Shown: in pieces, positions 22,302 through 31,882 of the stretch
Layout of the letters: the number at the start of each line of letters is the position of its first letter
How positions within the stretch are numbered: the first letter of the stretch is position 1
Source of the DNA: JAAYAO01 sp051133435
Lineage (GTDB): Bacteria; Actinomycetota; Actinomycetes; Propionibacteriales; Propionibacteriaceae
DNA: 64,000 nucleotides
Direction of reading: 5' to 3'
NCBI RefSeq assembly: GCF_051133435.1
Contig: NZ_JBPGNY010000004.1
Location: 1 to 64,000, forward strand
Position numbers and translations under genes: made by a program
The notes under the pieces: generated by a model
What the model saw: the letters and a program-made list of their open reading frames with translations, nothing else
Databases searched by the model: none
Told to the model about the DNA's origin: nothing

Positions 22302-25106
22302 ATGCTGCTCATCACCCTCGCGATCACTGCCGTGGTCTGCGTGGTGACACTGATTCTGGGCCGCACGCTGGGACGCCGGGCGGGCTGGATCGCGGCCCTG
22401 GGTTTGCTCGGGGCTGCCGGCACCCTCTGGTACGGCTGGACCGGCCGCTCCGCCGACGGGGTGGTCGCCCAGGGGGTCGACTGGATTCCGTCGTTGGGCG
22501 TGGCGCTGAGCCTGAGGTTGGACGGAATCTCGCTGGTCTTCGGGCTGATCGTGCTGGTGATCGGCGCGGTGGTCCTGGCCTACACCGCCGGCTACCTGCC
22601 CCGTGGCCGACACGGGGCCTTCCTGGGTTTGCTGACCTTCTTCGCCGCCGCGATGACCGGGCTGGTGCTGGCCGACGACATCATCGTGTTGTGGGTGATG
22701 TGGGAGTTCACCACGGTTTGTTCCTTCCTGCTGATCAGCCAGTCCGGGCCCAAGGGCAAGGGGCCGGCGATCCGCACCTTCCTGGTCACCGCCGCCGGTG
22801 GGCTCGCCCTGCTGAGTGCGGTGGCGCTGATCTGGGCGCGGTTCGGCACCACCCGCCTGAGCACCATCCTGGCCGCACCCGACTGGCAGCAGGCCCCCGG
22901 CTTCGCCACCGCGATCGCGGTGCTGATCGCCTTCGCCGCCTTCACCAAGGCAGCCCAGTTCCCCTTCCACGCCTGGCTTCCCGATGCGATGGTCGCCTCC
23001 ACCCCGGTCAGCGCATATCTGCATGCCGCAGCGATGGTCAAGGCCGGCATCTACCTGCTGCTGCGCTTCTCGACCGCGCTGGGTGCGGTGCCCGCCTGGA
23101 ACATCGCCCTGATCGTGATCGGGTTGATCACCGCCCTGCTCGGCGCGGTGCTCGCGCTGCAGCGCCGTGACCTCAAGGAACTCCTCGCCTATTCGACGGT
23201 CAGCCAGTTGGGCTTCCTGGTCGCCACGATCGGCATCGGGTCGACGTACGCCCTGCTGGGCGCGATCGTGCACGTGATCGCCCATGCCCTGTTCAAGTCG
23301 GCCCTGTTCATGGCCGTGGGCGTGATCGACCACCAGTGGGGTACCCGCAGGATCGGTGAGTTGAGCGGGGTTCATCGCACCATGCCGTGGACGGCCGGGC
23401 TGCTCACCCTGGGGGCGGTGTCGATGGCGGGGCTACCGCCGTTGTTCGGCTTCGTGTCCAAGGAGGCGATGTTCAAGGCGATGGCCGCCATGCCGGCGCC
23501 CCTGGCCTGGCCGGTCGGGGCCGTGGCCGTACTGGCCGCGGTCTTCACCTTCGCCTACAGCGCGCGGATGGTGCTGGCGGTCTTCGACGGCCCGCGGCTC
23601 GACGATGCTCCCCGCGAGGGTGGGGCCGACCTGCTGGTGCCGGTCGGGGTGGTCGCGGTGACCGGGCTGGCACTCGGCGTGGCGGGCCCCGTGGCCGAGC
23701 CGTTGATCAACGCCGCCGTCGGCGCTGTGGGGGCATCGGCCGAAGCAGATCTTTCCCTGTGGCACGGGTTCGCCCCGGAGCTGTACATGACCTTGGCCGT
23801 GGTGGGGTTGGGGGCGGTGTTGGTGGGCCGCCGCAGGCAGGTGGACCGGCTGCTCGACCGCGAACTCTTTCCGATCCGGGCGATCGATGTGGTCGAGGGA
23901 TTCCGCACCGGCAGCATCGCCGTGGGCCACCGGCTGGGCCGGCTCACCGACTCCGATACCCCCCTTCGCCACCTGGTGCCGCCCTTGGCGGTGGTGGTCG
24001 GGCTGGGTGGGGTCGGCGCTGTTGCACTGCTCACCATGCCCGGTCTTCCGCCGGTTCGTCCCGGTGTGGTGCGCTGGGTCGATTTCCTGATTCTGCCGCT
24101 GGTCGCGGTGGGGGCGGCCCTGGCCTGGCGAGCCCGCACCCGGATCGCCCTGGTCACCACCGTTGGCGTGTCCGGTTTCGCCGTGGCCCTGTGGTTCTAT
24201 GCCCTCGGCGCCCCCGATGTCGCGCTCACCCAGTTGCTGGTCGAAATCCTGACCGTGGTGATCATGGTGCTGCTGTTGAGCCGCCTGCCGCGCACCTTCC
24301 ACATCACCGGACGGCGCCGCAATGTCTTCGCCGGCATCACCGGGGTGCTGGTGGGCCTGATCGCGATGCTGGCCACCATGGCCCTGACCGGTCGCCGGGA
24401 GATTTCCGAGGTCGGACGGGACCTGCTGGTTCAGAGTTACGAACTCACCGGCGGCACGAATCTGGTCAACGTGATCCTGGTCGACTTCCGGGCGCTGGAC
24501 ACTTTCGGTGAGGCCGTGGTGTTGGGCGTCACCGCGGTGGCCCTGGTGGCGGCTCTGAACGCTCGCGGGTTGCTGCCCTTGCGCCCCAATCCGATCCGGG
24601 TGGAGCCCGACAGCGCCATCCGCGACCCGTACGACAACGCGCTGCCGCTACGCACCACCACCAGGTTCCTGGTGCCGGTGCTGCTGGGCCTCAGCGCCTT
24701 CTACTATCTGCGCGGCCACAGTGCCCCCGGTGGCGGCTTCATCGCGGCCCTGATCGGCAGCACGGCCCTGGCCCTGATGTACCTGTCGGCCTCGTCGAAC
24801 CGGGTGCGGGAACTGCGGCTGCCCTACCTGGGTTTCATCGCCGCGGGCACCGTGATCGCGGTCGCGGTCGGTCTGCTCGGTTTGATCGACGGTTCCTTCC
24901 TGCGGCCGATGACCACCGAGCTCGGGCCGATCAAACTCAGCACCGCGCTGCTGTTCGACCTCGGGGTGTATCTGAATGTGATCGGGGTGATCCTGGCCGC
25001 GATCAGCAAGCTCGGTATCGATGACCACGCCCCTCCGCTGCGGCACGGAACCCCACGCGCCCGCGGCTTCGGCGCCCATCCCGGCAATGAGGTGGGACGC
25101 GAATGA
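22302..25106 (+). CDS. mrpA: Mrp Na+/H+ antiporter subunit A fused to B
   Basis: A 934-residue subunit. The N-terminal NADH-quinone oxidoreductase-like domain has TAGYLPRGRHGAFLGLLTFFAAAMTGLVLADDII and the proton-path segment FHAWLPDAMVASTPVSAYLHAAAMVKAG. It is followed by the MrpA C-terminal/DUF4040 region (GAPDVALTQLLVEILTVVIMVLLLSRLPR). An MrpB domain is fused at the end (YYLRGHSAPGGGFIAALIGSTALALMYL). GGAG precedes ATG 22302, which is preferred over a 5' extension. It is the first gene of an mrpA-G operon linked by ATGA overlaps, and has a role in Na+ and pH homeostasis. Confidence 0.95.
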   Translation: MLLITLAITAVVCVVTLILGRTLGRRAGWIAALGLLGAAGTLWYGWTGRSADGVVAQGVDWIPSLGVALSLRLDGISLVFGLIVLVIGAVVLAYTAGYLPRGRHGAFLGLLTFFAAAMTGLVLADDIIVLWVMWEFTTVCSFLLISQSGPKGKGPAIRTFLVTAAGGLALLSAVALIWARFGTTRLSTILAAPDWQQAPGFATAIAVLIAFAAFTKAAQFPFHAWLPDAMVASTPVSAYLHAAAMVKAGIYLLLRFSTALGAVPAWNIALIVIGLITALLGAVLALQRRDLKELLAYSTVSQLGFLVATIGIGSTYALLGAIVHVIAHALFKSALFMAVGVIDHQWGTRRIGELSGVHRTMPWTAGLLTLGAVSMAGLPPLFGFVSKEAMFKAMAAMPAPLAWPVGAVAVLAAVFTFAYSARMVLAVFDGPRLDDAPREGGADLLVPVGVVAVTGLALGVAGPVAEPLINAAVGAVGASAEADLSLWHGFAPELYMTLAVVGLGAVLVGRRRQVDRLLDRELFPIRAIDVVEGFRTGSIAVGHRLGRLTDSDTPLRHLVPPLAVVVGLGGVGAVALLTMPGLPPVRPGVVRWVDFLILPLVAVGAALAWRARTRIALVTTVGVSGFAVALWFYALGAPDVALTQLLVEILTVVIMVLLLSRLPRTFHITGRRRNVFAGITGVLVGLIAMLATMALTGRREISEVGRDLLVQSYELTGGTNLVNVILVDFRALDTFGEAVVLGVTAVALVAALNARGLLPLRPNPIRVEPDSAIRDPYDNALPLRTTTRFLVPVLLGLSAFYYLRGHSAPGGGFIAALIGSTALALMYLSASSNRVRELRLPYLGFIAAGTVIAVAVGLLGLIDGSFLRPMTTELGPIKLSTALLFDLGVYLNVIGVILAAISKLGIDDHAPPLRHGTPRARGFGAHPGNEVGRE

Positions 25107-25582
25107 GTTTGGCAGCGATCGGCGTCGGCATTCTGGTCGGCGTGGGCGTGGCGATGATCCTGCGTCGCGGTTTGATGCGGGTGATCGTCGGATTCGTGCT
25201 GCTCAGCCACGGTGTGAACCTGCTGATCATCACCGCCGGTGGCATCGACCGTCGCGCCGCCGCGCTGGGGGCCGACCTCGACCCGAACACCGTGGCCGAC
25301 CCCCTGCCCCAGGCCTTCGTGCTGACCGCCATCGTGATCGCCTTCGCGATCACCGTGCTGCTGCTGGTGTTGGCGATCACCGGTGAGGGTGACGACGACA
25401 CGCTGATCGAACTCGAGGGCCGGGAACTCGAAACCCCGCAGTTGATCCACCCCGACGAGGTCGAGGCCCTCCCCGCACCCGCCCGCGAGCCCGGTGGCCC
25501 GGAGCCGACCCACCCGCACCCCTACCTCGACTGGGCCGACGACCGCGATGACACCGACACCGCGGAGGTCGAGCAGTCATGA
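25103..25582 (+). CDS. mrpC: Mrp Na+/H+ antiporter subunit C
   Basis: A 159-residue NuoK-like subunit with three membrane helices. SLAAIGVGILVGVGVAMILRRGLMRVIVGFVLLSHGVNLLIITAGG and ADPLPQAFVLTAIVIAFAITVLLLVLAI are the family's conserved segments. An acidic C-terminal tail of about 50 residues extends beyond the usual end. It starts in an ATGA overlap with mrpA. Confidence 0.95.
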   Translation: MSLAAIGVGILVGVGVAMILRRGLMRVIVGFVLLSHGVNLLIITAGGIDRRAAALGADLDPNTVADPLPQAFVLTAIVIAFAITVLLLVLAITGEGDDDTLIELEGRELETPQLIHPDEVEALPAPAREPGGPEPTHPHPYLDWADDRDDTDTAEVEQS

Positions 25583-27057
25583 TCGACCCGTCCTTGCTGC
25601 CGCTGTATCCCGCGTTGCCGATCCTGTGTGGTGGGCTGCTGATCTGGTTGAACCGCTTCCGGCGGGCCACCCCCGTCCTGCTGTTGGTGCTGCTGGGTGT
25701 CAATCTCGTCGCGGGCGGGCTGTTGCTGGCGACCCTGGCCGACGGCACCGTACTGGCCCATCACGTCGGTGGCTGGGGAGCACCCCTGTCGATCACCTTC
25801 GTGGCCGACCTCTTCGGCGCGTTGATGGTCACCGCCACCGGGGCCCTGGCCCTGGTCACCTGTTGGTTCGCGGTGGTTTCCGACCAGGCCCGGTACGACT
25901 ATTTCGCGGCGATGGTGCTGATCCTGGTCGGTGGGGTCAACGGCGCCCTGCTGACCGGTGATCTGTTCAACCTGTTCGTGTTCATCGAGGTGATGTTGCT
26001 GCCGTCCTACGCGTTGCTGCTGATGGGACGTCGAGGACGCGGACAGTTGATGCAGGTCACCTCGTCGCGGATCTATGTGACGGTGAACCTGCTCGCCTCC
26101 ACCCTGCTGCTGGCGGGCATCGGTCTGGTGTACGGGGTCACCGGCACGGTGAATCTCGCCGAGTTGGCGGGGGCGGCGGCCGAATCAGTTCGGGCCGCGC
26201 TCGCGATGACCCTGGTGCTGGTGGCGTTGTCGATCAAGGCCGCCCTGTTTCCGGTACACGGCTGGCTGCCGCGCACGTACCCCTTCATGGCCCCGGCGGT
26301 TACCGCGCTGTTCTCCGGCCTGCACACCAAGGTGGGCGTGTTCGCCCTCTTCCGGCTGTACGCGGTGGTTTTCGACGGTGACCAGCGCTACGGACTGGTG
26401 ATGGTGGTGGTTTTCGCCCTGACCATGCTGTTCGGGGTGTTCGGCGCGATCGGGGAACAGGACGCCCGCGGCATCCTGTCGTTCCACATGGTCAGCCAGA
26501 TCGGCTACATCATGATGGGCCTGGCCCTGCTCACTCCCCTGGGCCTGGCCGCCGGCATCTTCTACCTGCTGCACCACATGTTCGTGAAGGCTTCGCTGTT
26601 CCTGTCGATCGGGGCGGTGGAACTGGTGCACGGACGCCACCGGTTGGGCACCGTCACCGGCCTGGCCCGACGAGAACCCGTCCTGGCAGCCACCTTCTTC
26701 GTCGCCGCGCTGTCCTTGGGCGGCATTCCCCCGTTCTCCGGATTCGTCGCCAAGCTGACCCTGATCATCGCGGCTCTGGATGCCGGACAGTTGGTCGCGG
26801 CGATCGTCGCCATCGTGGTGAGCATCTTCACGATCATGTCGATGCTGAAGATCTGGGGCGCGATGTTCCTCGGCAGCCCGCAGGCCCACACCGAAGCCGG
26901 TCGGATCCCGGTGCCGCTGGTGGTGCCGGGTCTGGCGCTGGCCGCGGTGACGGTGGTTCTCGGTCTGGCGGCCGAACCCCTGCTGGCGCTGTGTGAGATC
27001 GCCGCCGCCGGGCTGATCGACCCGTCGGGATATGTGCAGGCGGTGAGCCGGACATGA
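25579..27057 (+). CDS. mrpD: Mrp Na+/H+ antiporter subunit D
   Basis: A 492-residue NuoN/M-like subunit with about 14 helices. The proton-pathway region is ALSIKAALFPVHGWLPRTYPFMAPAVTALFSGLHTKVGVFAL, with conserved Glu in FNLFVFIEVMLLPSYALLL and lysines in the helix-broken segments. It starts in an ATGA overlap with mrpC and overlaps mrpE the same way. With MrpA it forms the ion-translocating core. Confidence 0.95.
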   Translation: MIDPSLLPLYPALPILCGGLLIWLNRFRRATPVLLLVLLGVNLVAGGLLLATLADGTVLAHHVGGWGAPLSITFVADLFGALMVTATGALALVTCWFAVVSDQARYDYFAAMVLILVGGVNGALLTGDLFNLFVFIEVMLLPSYALLLMGRRGRGQLMQVTSSRIYVTVNLLASTLLLAGIGLVYGVTGTVNLAELAGAAAESVRAALAMTLVLVALSIKAALFPVHGWLPRTYPFMAPAVTALFSGLHTKVGVFALFRLYAVVFDGDQRYGLVMVVVFALTMLFGVFGAIGEQDARGILSFHMVSQIGYIMMGLALLTPLGLAAGIFYLLHHMFVKASLFLSIGAVELVHGRHRLGTVTGLARREPVLAATFFVAALSLGGIPPFSGFVAKLTLIIAALDAGQLVAAIVAIVVSIFTIMSMLKIWGAMFLGSPQAHTEAGRIPVPLVVPGLALAAVTVVLGLAAEPLLALCEIAAAGLIDPSGYVQAVSRT

Positions 27058-27443
27058 AGTGGCTGACCTGGCCCCTGCGCATCATTGCCTTCGCCTTCTG
27101 GTTCTCCGGGCGGCTGATCGCGACCAATGTCGCGGTGGTCAAGGACGTGCTGACCCGCCGGCAACAGTCCTCACCGGTGATCGTGGCCTACCGCACCCGC
27201 TGTGACAGCGACCTCGAGGTCTCGCTGCTGACGATCATGATCAGCCTCACCCCGGGCACCTTGATGCTGGCGGTTCGCGACGCCCCGCACGCCCCGGGCG
27301 ACAACCCGCGCCGGGGCCACAGTGGTTCGCGGCTGTACGTGCACGTGATGTATGCCCGCGACCGGGAACGGGCTCTGACCGACCTGGCCAAGGACGAGGC
27401 CATGCTGCTGTGGGCGCTGCGCCCCTCAGGAGGCACCCGATGA
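27054..27443 (+). CDS. mrpE: Mrp Na+/H+ antiporter subunit E
   Basis: A 129-residue subunit. One N-terminal hydrophobic region (LRIIAFAFWFSGRLIATNVAVVKDVL) is followed by the family's soluble part, with VIVAYRTRCDSDLEVSLLTIMISLTPGTLMLAV and LYVHVMYARDRE. It is required for full complex assembly in characterised Mrp systems. ATGA overlaps lie on both sides. Confidence 0.93.
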   Translation: MKWLTWPLRIIAFAFWFSGRLIATNVAVVKDVLTRRQQSSPVIVAYRTRCDSDLEVSLLTIMISLTPGTLMLAVRDAPHAPGDNPRRGHSGSRLYVHVMYARDRERALTDLAKDEAMLLWALRPSGGTR

Positions 27444-27697
27444 TCGGAGCACTGATCGCCCTGGCGTTGTTGCTGGCCACCGCGGTGGCGGCGAGCTACC
27501 GGATGTTCCGCGGCCCCGACGACGCCCACCGCACCATCGGGTCGGACCTGTTGTTCTTCTCCGTGGTCGGCCTGATCGGTCTGATCGGATTGTTCACCGC
27601 CAGCACGGTGGTCTTCGACCTGATCATCATCGCGACCGTGGTCGGCTTCCTGGCCAGCATCTCGCTGGCCCGAGCCCTGACGAATGGGAGGCGATGA
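27440..27697 (+). CDS. mrpF: Mrp Na+/H+ antiporter subunit F
   Basis: An 85-residue subunit with three helices. MFRGPDDAHRTIGSDLLFFSVVGLIGLIG and the C-terminal FDLIIIATVVGFLASISLARAL are typical of MrpF. ATG 27440 overlaps the mrpE stop, so an upstream in-frame codon at 27410 is not used. Confidence 0.93.
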   Translation: MIGALIALALLLATAVAASYRMFRGPDDAHRTIGSDLLFFSVVGLIGLIGLFTASTVVFDLIIIATVVGFLASISLARALTNGRR

Positions 27698-28137
27698 TGG
27701 TCGCCATGCTGAACTCGCTGCCCGACTGGGTGTGGCTGACCGACGTCCCGTGGTGGATGTCGATGGCGGGTCAGGTGCTGATGGTGTTGGGCGCTGGACT
27801 GTTCGCGACCTCGGCGCTCGGCATGGTTCGGTTGCCCGATCTGTTCTCCAAGGCCTCCGGGGTCGCCACCGCCTCGGGCCTGGGCATTTCGCTGGTGATC
27901 ACCGGCGTGTTCCTGCTGGTACCGGGCTGGGCCACGCTGCCGAAGCTGATTGCCGCCGTGGCCCTGCAATTGCTGACCGCTGCGGTCGGCGAGATGTCGA
28001 TCGCCCGGGCGGCTTATCTGGTCGGCAGCCCGGTGTACTCCCCCACCAAGCAGAATGCTCTGGCCGAAGAGGCCGATCGGGGCGCACCGGATTCGGAACG
28101 CCCCGACGACTCCTCGGGTGAGGCCGAACACCACTGA
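27694..28137 (+). CDS. mrpG: Mrp Na+/H+ antiporter subunit G
   Basis: A 147-residue last subunit, with three helices and the conserved GQVLMVLGAGLFATSALGMVRLPDLFSKASGVATASGLGISLVITGVF. A hydrophilic acidic tail of about 25 residues is extra. It ends the operon 24 nt before the convergent osmoprotectant transporter, with no clear hairpin between. Confidence 0.93.
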   Translation: MMVAMLNSLPDWVWLTDVPWWMSMAGQVLMVLGAGLFATSALGMVRLPDLFSKASGVATASGLGISLVITGVFLLVPGWATLPKLIAAVALQLLTAAVGEMSIARAAYLVGSPVYSPTKQNALAEEADRGAPDSERPDDSSGEAEHH

Positions 28138-28161
28138 GCAAGTGGCGCCCCGGCGGTCCGC

Positions 28162-29067
28162 TCATTCCAGGGTGGCGAGCCACTCCTTGGCGATGTCGGC
28201 GGCCGGCCGGCCCTCGTCCACACTGCGGGCGTTGAGTTCGATCAGGTCGGTGGGCTTCATCGTCGCGCTGATCTTGTTGATCACCTCGGCCGCCTTCTCG
28301 TCGACGTTGTCACTGGCCAGCGGCACCAGGTGCGAGGCGAGGAAGAGGCCGGCGTCGTCCTCCAACGACACCAGGTCATTGGCAGCGATCGTCGGGTCGG
28401 CGGTGTAGATGATCGCGATCTGGATGTCGCCGTCCTTCAGGGCCTTGACCGTCAGCGGGCCGCCGCCGTCCTCGATCGGGGTGAACTTCACGTTGACGCC
28501 GTACTTCTCGGCCAACCCCTTGGGGCCGTTGGGACGGTTCTCGGCCTCGGAGTTGGCACCCATCGTCATCGGGTCGGTGACCTTGGACAGGTCGGAGATC
28601 TTCTCCAACTGCCACTTTTCGGCGAACTGCTTGGTGACGGTGTAGGCGTCCTGGTCGGTGGCCGGCGACTGATCGAGCACCCGCAGCCCCTCGGGCGTGG
28701 CGTCCTTCAGTTCGGTGTAGACATCGTCGGACAGGCGGGCTTCGGTGTCCTTCTGCCAGTACTGCAGCAGCGGGCCGGTGTATTCGGGGAAGAGGTCGAT
28801 CTCACCGTTCTCGATCTCGGGCAGGTAGGCCTCCCGCTGCCCGATCCGGAACTGCCGGTCGACGGTGTAGCCCTCCGCCTCCAGGGCCTGGGCGTAGATC
28901 TCGGCGACGATCTCGTTGGAGTAGTAGTCCTGGGAGCCGATCACGATGGTCTCGCCACCACCGCCGCCGCCCCCGTTGTCGCCCCCTTCCAGGGGGTCGG
29001 AGCCGGCACACCCGGCCAGCAACAGGGCGCCTGCCAGGCCGATCGCGGCCATTCGGAAGCGGGTCAT
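28162..29067 (-). CDS. glycine betaine/choline-type ABC binding lipoprotein
   Basis: A 301-residue OpuAC/ProX-type (OsmF/OpuCC-like) lipoprotein. Lipobox LLLAGC gives Cys20, then a Gly-rich linker, then ETIVIGSQDYYSNEIVAEIYAQALEAEGYTV and LFPEYTGPLLQYW, typical of quaternary-amine binding proteins. GAGAGGA precedes ATG 29067, and a far longer open frame upstream is not used. It is the last gene of the minus-strand ABC operon, so the soluble receptor is distal to the ATPase. Confidence 0.9.
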   Translation of the reverse strand: MTRFRMAAIGLAGALLLAGCAGSDPLEGGDNGGGGGGGETIVIGSQDYYSNEIVAEIYAQALEAEGYTVDRQFRIGQREAYLPEIENGEIDLFPEYTGPLLQYWQKDTEARLSDDVYTELKDATPEGLRVLDQSPATDQDAYTVTKQFAEKWQLEKISDLSKVTDPMTMGANSEAENRPNGPKGLAEKYGVNVKFTPIEDGGGPLTVKALKDGDIQIAIIYTADPTIAANDLVSLEDDAGLFLASHLVPLASDNVDEKAAEVINKISATMKPTDLIELNARSVDEGRPAADIAKEWLATLE

Positions 29068-29087
29068 GATGGATCCTCTCGTGGGGT

Positions 29088-29771
29088 TCAGGTCGTGGCC
29101 GCGACGCGGCCGGGGTCGGCGATCCGGGTGGTCACCAGCCGCTGGACGATCGCCAGCAGCACTTCGAGCAACAGGGCCAGGGCGATCACCACGATGGCCC
29201 CGCCGAGCATCGCGGCATAGTCGCGGGATTTCAGTCCGGAGAACAGATACCGCCCCAAACCGTAGTCGGCGATATAGGCCGCCAGGGTGGCAGTGGCAAC
29301 CACCTGCAGGGTCGCGGCCCGGATCCCGCCCACGATCACCGGCAGGGCCAGCGGTAGTTCGACATCCCAGACCACCTGGCGCGGGCTCATCCCGATCGCC
29401 CGGGCGGCCTGGCTGACCGCCGGATCGATCGCCTGCACCCCGGCGTAGGCACCGGCCAGCAGGGACGGCAGGGCGAGCACGATCAGCGCCAGCAGCGGGG
29501 CCCGCAGACCGATGCCCAGGGCCAACCCGAACAGGGTCAACAAACCCAGGGTGGGAACGGCGCGGGCGGCGCCGGTCAGCGCCCCGACCCAGCCGGCGCC
29601 GCGGCGGGTGTGGCCGATCAGGACACCCACCGGTAGCGCGATCACCCCGGCGGCGGCCACCGTGCCGACGGTCAGCAGCACATGCTGGCCCAACCGGGTG
29701 GGAATGCCATTGGTTCCCGACCAGTGCGCCGGGTCGGTCAACCAGGTCAGGGCATCGGCGAGCAGGCTCAT
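29088..29771 (-). CDS. osmoprotectant ABC permease, second subunit
   Basis: A 227-residue permease of the ProW/OpuCB type with about six helices and the inner loop QAARAIGMSPRQVVWDVELPLALPVIVGGIRAATLQVVATATLAAYI. ATG 29771 overlaps the stop of the other permease (ATGA), which identifies the start. It pairs with the upstream permease as a heterodimer. Glycine betaine, choline or related osmolytes are the likely substrates. Confidence 0.9.
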   Translation of the reverse strand: MSLLADALTWLTDPAHWSGTNGIPTRLGQHVLLTVGTVAAAGVIALPVGVLIGHTRRGAGWVGALTGAARAVPTLGLLTLFGLALGIGLRAPLLALIVLALPSLLAGAYAGVQAIDPAVSQAARAIGMSPRQVVWDVELPLALPVIVGGIRAATLQVVATATLAAYIADYGLGRYLFSGLKSRDYAAMLGGAIVVIALALLLEVLLAIVQRLVTTRIADPGRVAATT

Positions 29772-30433
29772 GACGCCACCTGCGCATGTGCCGAGGCCCG
29801 GGGACGGCGTCGCCACGGGGTGAGGGCCCGGCCGAGCAACAGCAACAGCCCGTCCAGCACCAGGGCGAGCACCACCGTGACGATCACCCCGGTGGCAACC
29901 TCGGCGGCGATGCCGCGTTGAAATCCGTCGGTGAGCAGGTTGCCCAGGCTCGGCACCCCGATCAGCGCCCCGATGGTGACCAGGCCGATCGTGGACACCG
30001 TCATCACCCGCACCCCCGACAACAGCACCGGGACCGCCAGCGGCAGGTCGACCCGCCAGAAAACACTGCGCGGTGAATAGCCGATCGCGAAGGCGGCATC
30101 ACGGGTGCGTTTGTCGACCGACCCGAAGGCATCGGCGGCGGTGCGCACCAGCAATGCCACCCCGTACACCGTCAGGGCGGTGATCATGGTCGCCGAGGAG
30201 CGCAGCGGGGTGCCGATGATCGCCGGGATGATGATCAGCAGCGGCAGCGCCGGAATCGCGTAGAGCAGGGCGGCCGCGGTCAGCAGTGGGGTTCCGATCA
30301 GCGGGCGGCGGAAGGACAACCGGCCGATCGGTACCGCGATCAGGGTGCTCAACACGATCGCCGCCGCGCTCAACACCAGGTGTGCGCGGAGCAGTTCGAT
30401 CACCCACGGCCAGTTGTACTGCAGCCAGGTCAT
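29768..30433 (-). CDS. osmoprotectant ABC permease, first subunit
   Basis: A 221-residue permease paralogous to the next gene, with the loop DAAFAIGYSPRSVFWRVDLPLAVPVLLSGVRVMTVSTIGLVTIGALI. It overlaps the ATPase stop and the second permease start by 4 nt each, so all are cotranslated. Three arginines in the C-terminal tail may face the cytoplasm. Confidence 0.9.
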   Translation of the reverse strand: MTWLQYNWPWVIELLRAHLVLSAAAIVLSTLIAVPIGRLSFRRPLIGTPLLTAAALLYAIPALPLLIIIPAIIGTPLRSSATMITALTVYGVALLVRTAADAFGSVDKRTRDAAFAIGYSPRSVFWRVDLPLAVPVLLSGVRVMTVSTIGLVTIGALIGVPSLGNLLTDGFQRGIAAEVATGVIVTVVLALVLDGLLLLLGRALTPWRRRPRASAHAQVAS

Positions 30434-31242
30434 GGCTCGACCACCCCGACCGGGCGGCCCTGACCGTCCACCGCGACCGACCGGCCGTCGATCTCGCGCA
30501 CGGTGAGCGTCCGTTCGGCACGGCCGTGACCGACAAAATCGGCGACGAAATCGTCGGCCGGGTCGGCCAGGATGTGGGCGGGTTCGCCCTGTTGGGCGAT
30601 CCGGCCGCGTTCGCGCAGCACCACCACCTCATCGCCGAGCAGGAAGGCCTCGTCGATGTCGTGGGTGACGAAAACGATGGTTTTGCCGAGGTCGGCCTGC
30701 AACCGCACCAGTTCGTCCTGCAGTTCGCGGCGCACGATGGGGTCCACTGCCCCGAAGGGTTCGTCCATCAACAGGATGTTCGGATCGTTGGCCAGGGCCC
30801 GGGCCACCCCGACGCGTTGTTGCTGTCCACCGGACAGTTGCGGCGGGTACCGGTGGCCGATCGCCGGGTCCAGGCCGACGCGTTCGAGCAGCCCGGCCGC
30901 AGCGGCCCGGGCTTCGCGCCGGGGGGTGCCGTTCAACATCGGGACGGCGGCGACATTGTCGGTGATCGTGCGATGCGGCATCAGGCCGCCGTCCTGCAGG
31001 ACGTAGCCGATCGAGCGGCGCAATTTGACCGGGTCGACGCTGCCCACGTCGGTGTCGTCGATCAGCACCTGCCCGGAGGTGGGGTCGACCATCCGGTTGA
31101 CCATCCGCAGCAGGGTGGTCTTACCGCACCCCGACGAGCCGACCAGGGCGACGGTGCGATGGGACGGTACGACGAGCGAGAAATCCTCGACCGCCACGGT
31201 GCCGTCGGGGTACGCCTTCGACACCGACCTGAACTCGATCAT
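30430..31242 (-). CDS. osmoprotectant ABC ATPase (ProV/OpuCA-type)
   Basis: A 270-residue ATPase: Walker A VGSSGCGKTTLLRMVNRMVDPTSG, Q-loop IGYVLQDGGLMPHRTI, signature LSGGQQQRVGVARALA, Walker B ILLMDEPFGAVDPIVR, and VTHDIDEAFLLGD. After PADDFVADFVG only about 35 residues remain, too short for the tandem CBS regulatory domains of OpuCA. GGGGA precedes ATG 31242 and TAGGTT (minus strand, 31290-31285) is a candidate -10. It is the first gene of the four-gene operon. Confidence 0.9.
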   Translation of the reverse strand: MIEFRSVSKAYPDGTVAVEDFSLVVPSHRTVALVGSSGCGKTTLLRMVNRMVDPTSGQVLIDDTDVGSVDPVKLRRSIGYVLQDGGLMPHRTITDNVAAVPMLNGTPRREARAAAAGLLERVGLDPAIGHRYPPQLSGGQQQRVGVARALANDPNILLMDEPFGAVDPIVRRELQDELVRLQADLGKTIVFVTHDIDEAFLLGDEVVVLRERGRIAQQGEPAHILADPADDFVADFVGHGRAERTLTVREIDGRSVAVDGQGRPVGVVEP

Positions 31243-31324
31243 GGGTTCCCCGCTCCGGCTACCGACTTCTGTGTCTTTCGCCGGAACCTACCATGTCGAT
31301 CCATTTGTCGACATCTGCGACACC

Positions 31325-31759
31325 TCAGGCGGCGACGCGAGTGGCCTCCCGCTGGGCGAGGTGACGCTTCGTCGGCCCGCTCAGGCTGACCAGCAGGGCG
31401 GCAATCCCGATCGTGAGCAGAATGTGGCCGACACCGGCAATACCGGCGATCGCGGCGCCACCTTCCTGACCGTTGAGCTGCAGCAGTCCGTGCCAGATCA
31501 TCACTCCGGCGGTGATCACCAGGCCGGCGTTGTAGGTGGCGAAGAAGATGTTGAACGACCGGGAGCCGGCGAACCCCAGGGCGGCTTCGAGGGCCAGGCA
31601 GATCAGCATCACCATCATGCCCAGGGCCAGGAAGTGGGTGTGGGTGACCGACAATTGGGTCTTACCGTCGAATCCGTCGTGGGTCAGGGTGCGGTACAAC
31701 AGGCCGGCGGTGAGGCCGGCGGTGGCGTAGACACAAGCGGCAATCCAGAGCTTTCTCAT
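31325..31759 (-). CDS. DUF2871 family membrane protein
   Basis: A 144-residue protein with four helices: LWIAACVYATAGLTAGLLYR, THTHFLALGMMVMLICLALEAAL, FFATYNAGLVITAGVMIWHGLLQL and AGVGHILLTIGIAALLVSL. Histidines in helix 2 (THTHF) and helix 3 (WHG) are a feature of this family. The function is unknown. ATG 31759 is chosen as the N-terminus of the first helix, because the open frame continues far upstream without similarity. It is divergent from the kinase gene at 31883. Confidence 0.75.
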   Translation of the reverse strand: MRKLWIAACVYATAGLTAGLLYRTLTHDGFDGKTQLSVTHTHFLALGMMVMLICLALEAALGFAGSRSFNIFFATYNAGLVITAGVMIWHGLLQLNGQEGGAAIAGIAGVGHILLTIGIAALLVSLSGPTKRHLAQREATRVAA

Positions 31760-31869
31760 GTCTGCCAGCTTGCTGCGATTCCCGCCCGGATACATCACCA
31801 TCGGTGCCGGTTCGGCCCGCACCTGCCGGACGATGCCCGGATCATCCTTTCGGCCGATGGTGCCCTGCC

Positions 31870-31875
31870 TAGACT
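31870..31875 (+). promoter_or_regulatory. -10 box for leaderless histidine kinase gene
   Basis: TAGACT, 7 nt before ATG 31883. It selects this start from a long upstream open frame. Confidence 0.55.
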
Positions 31876-31882
31876 GAGGGCT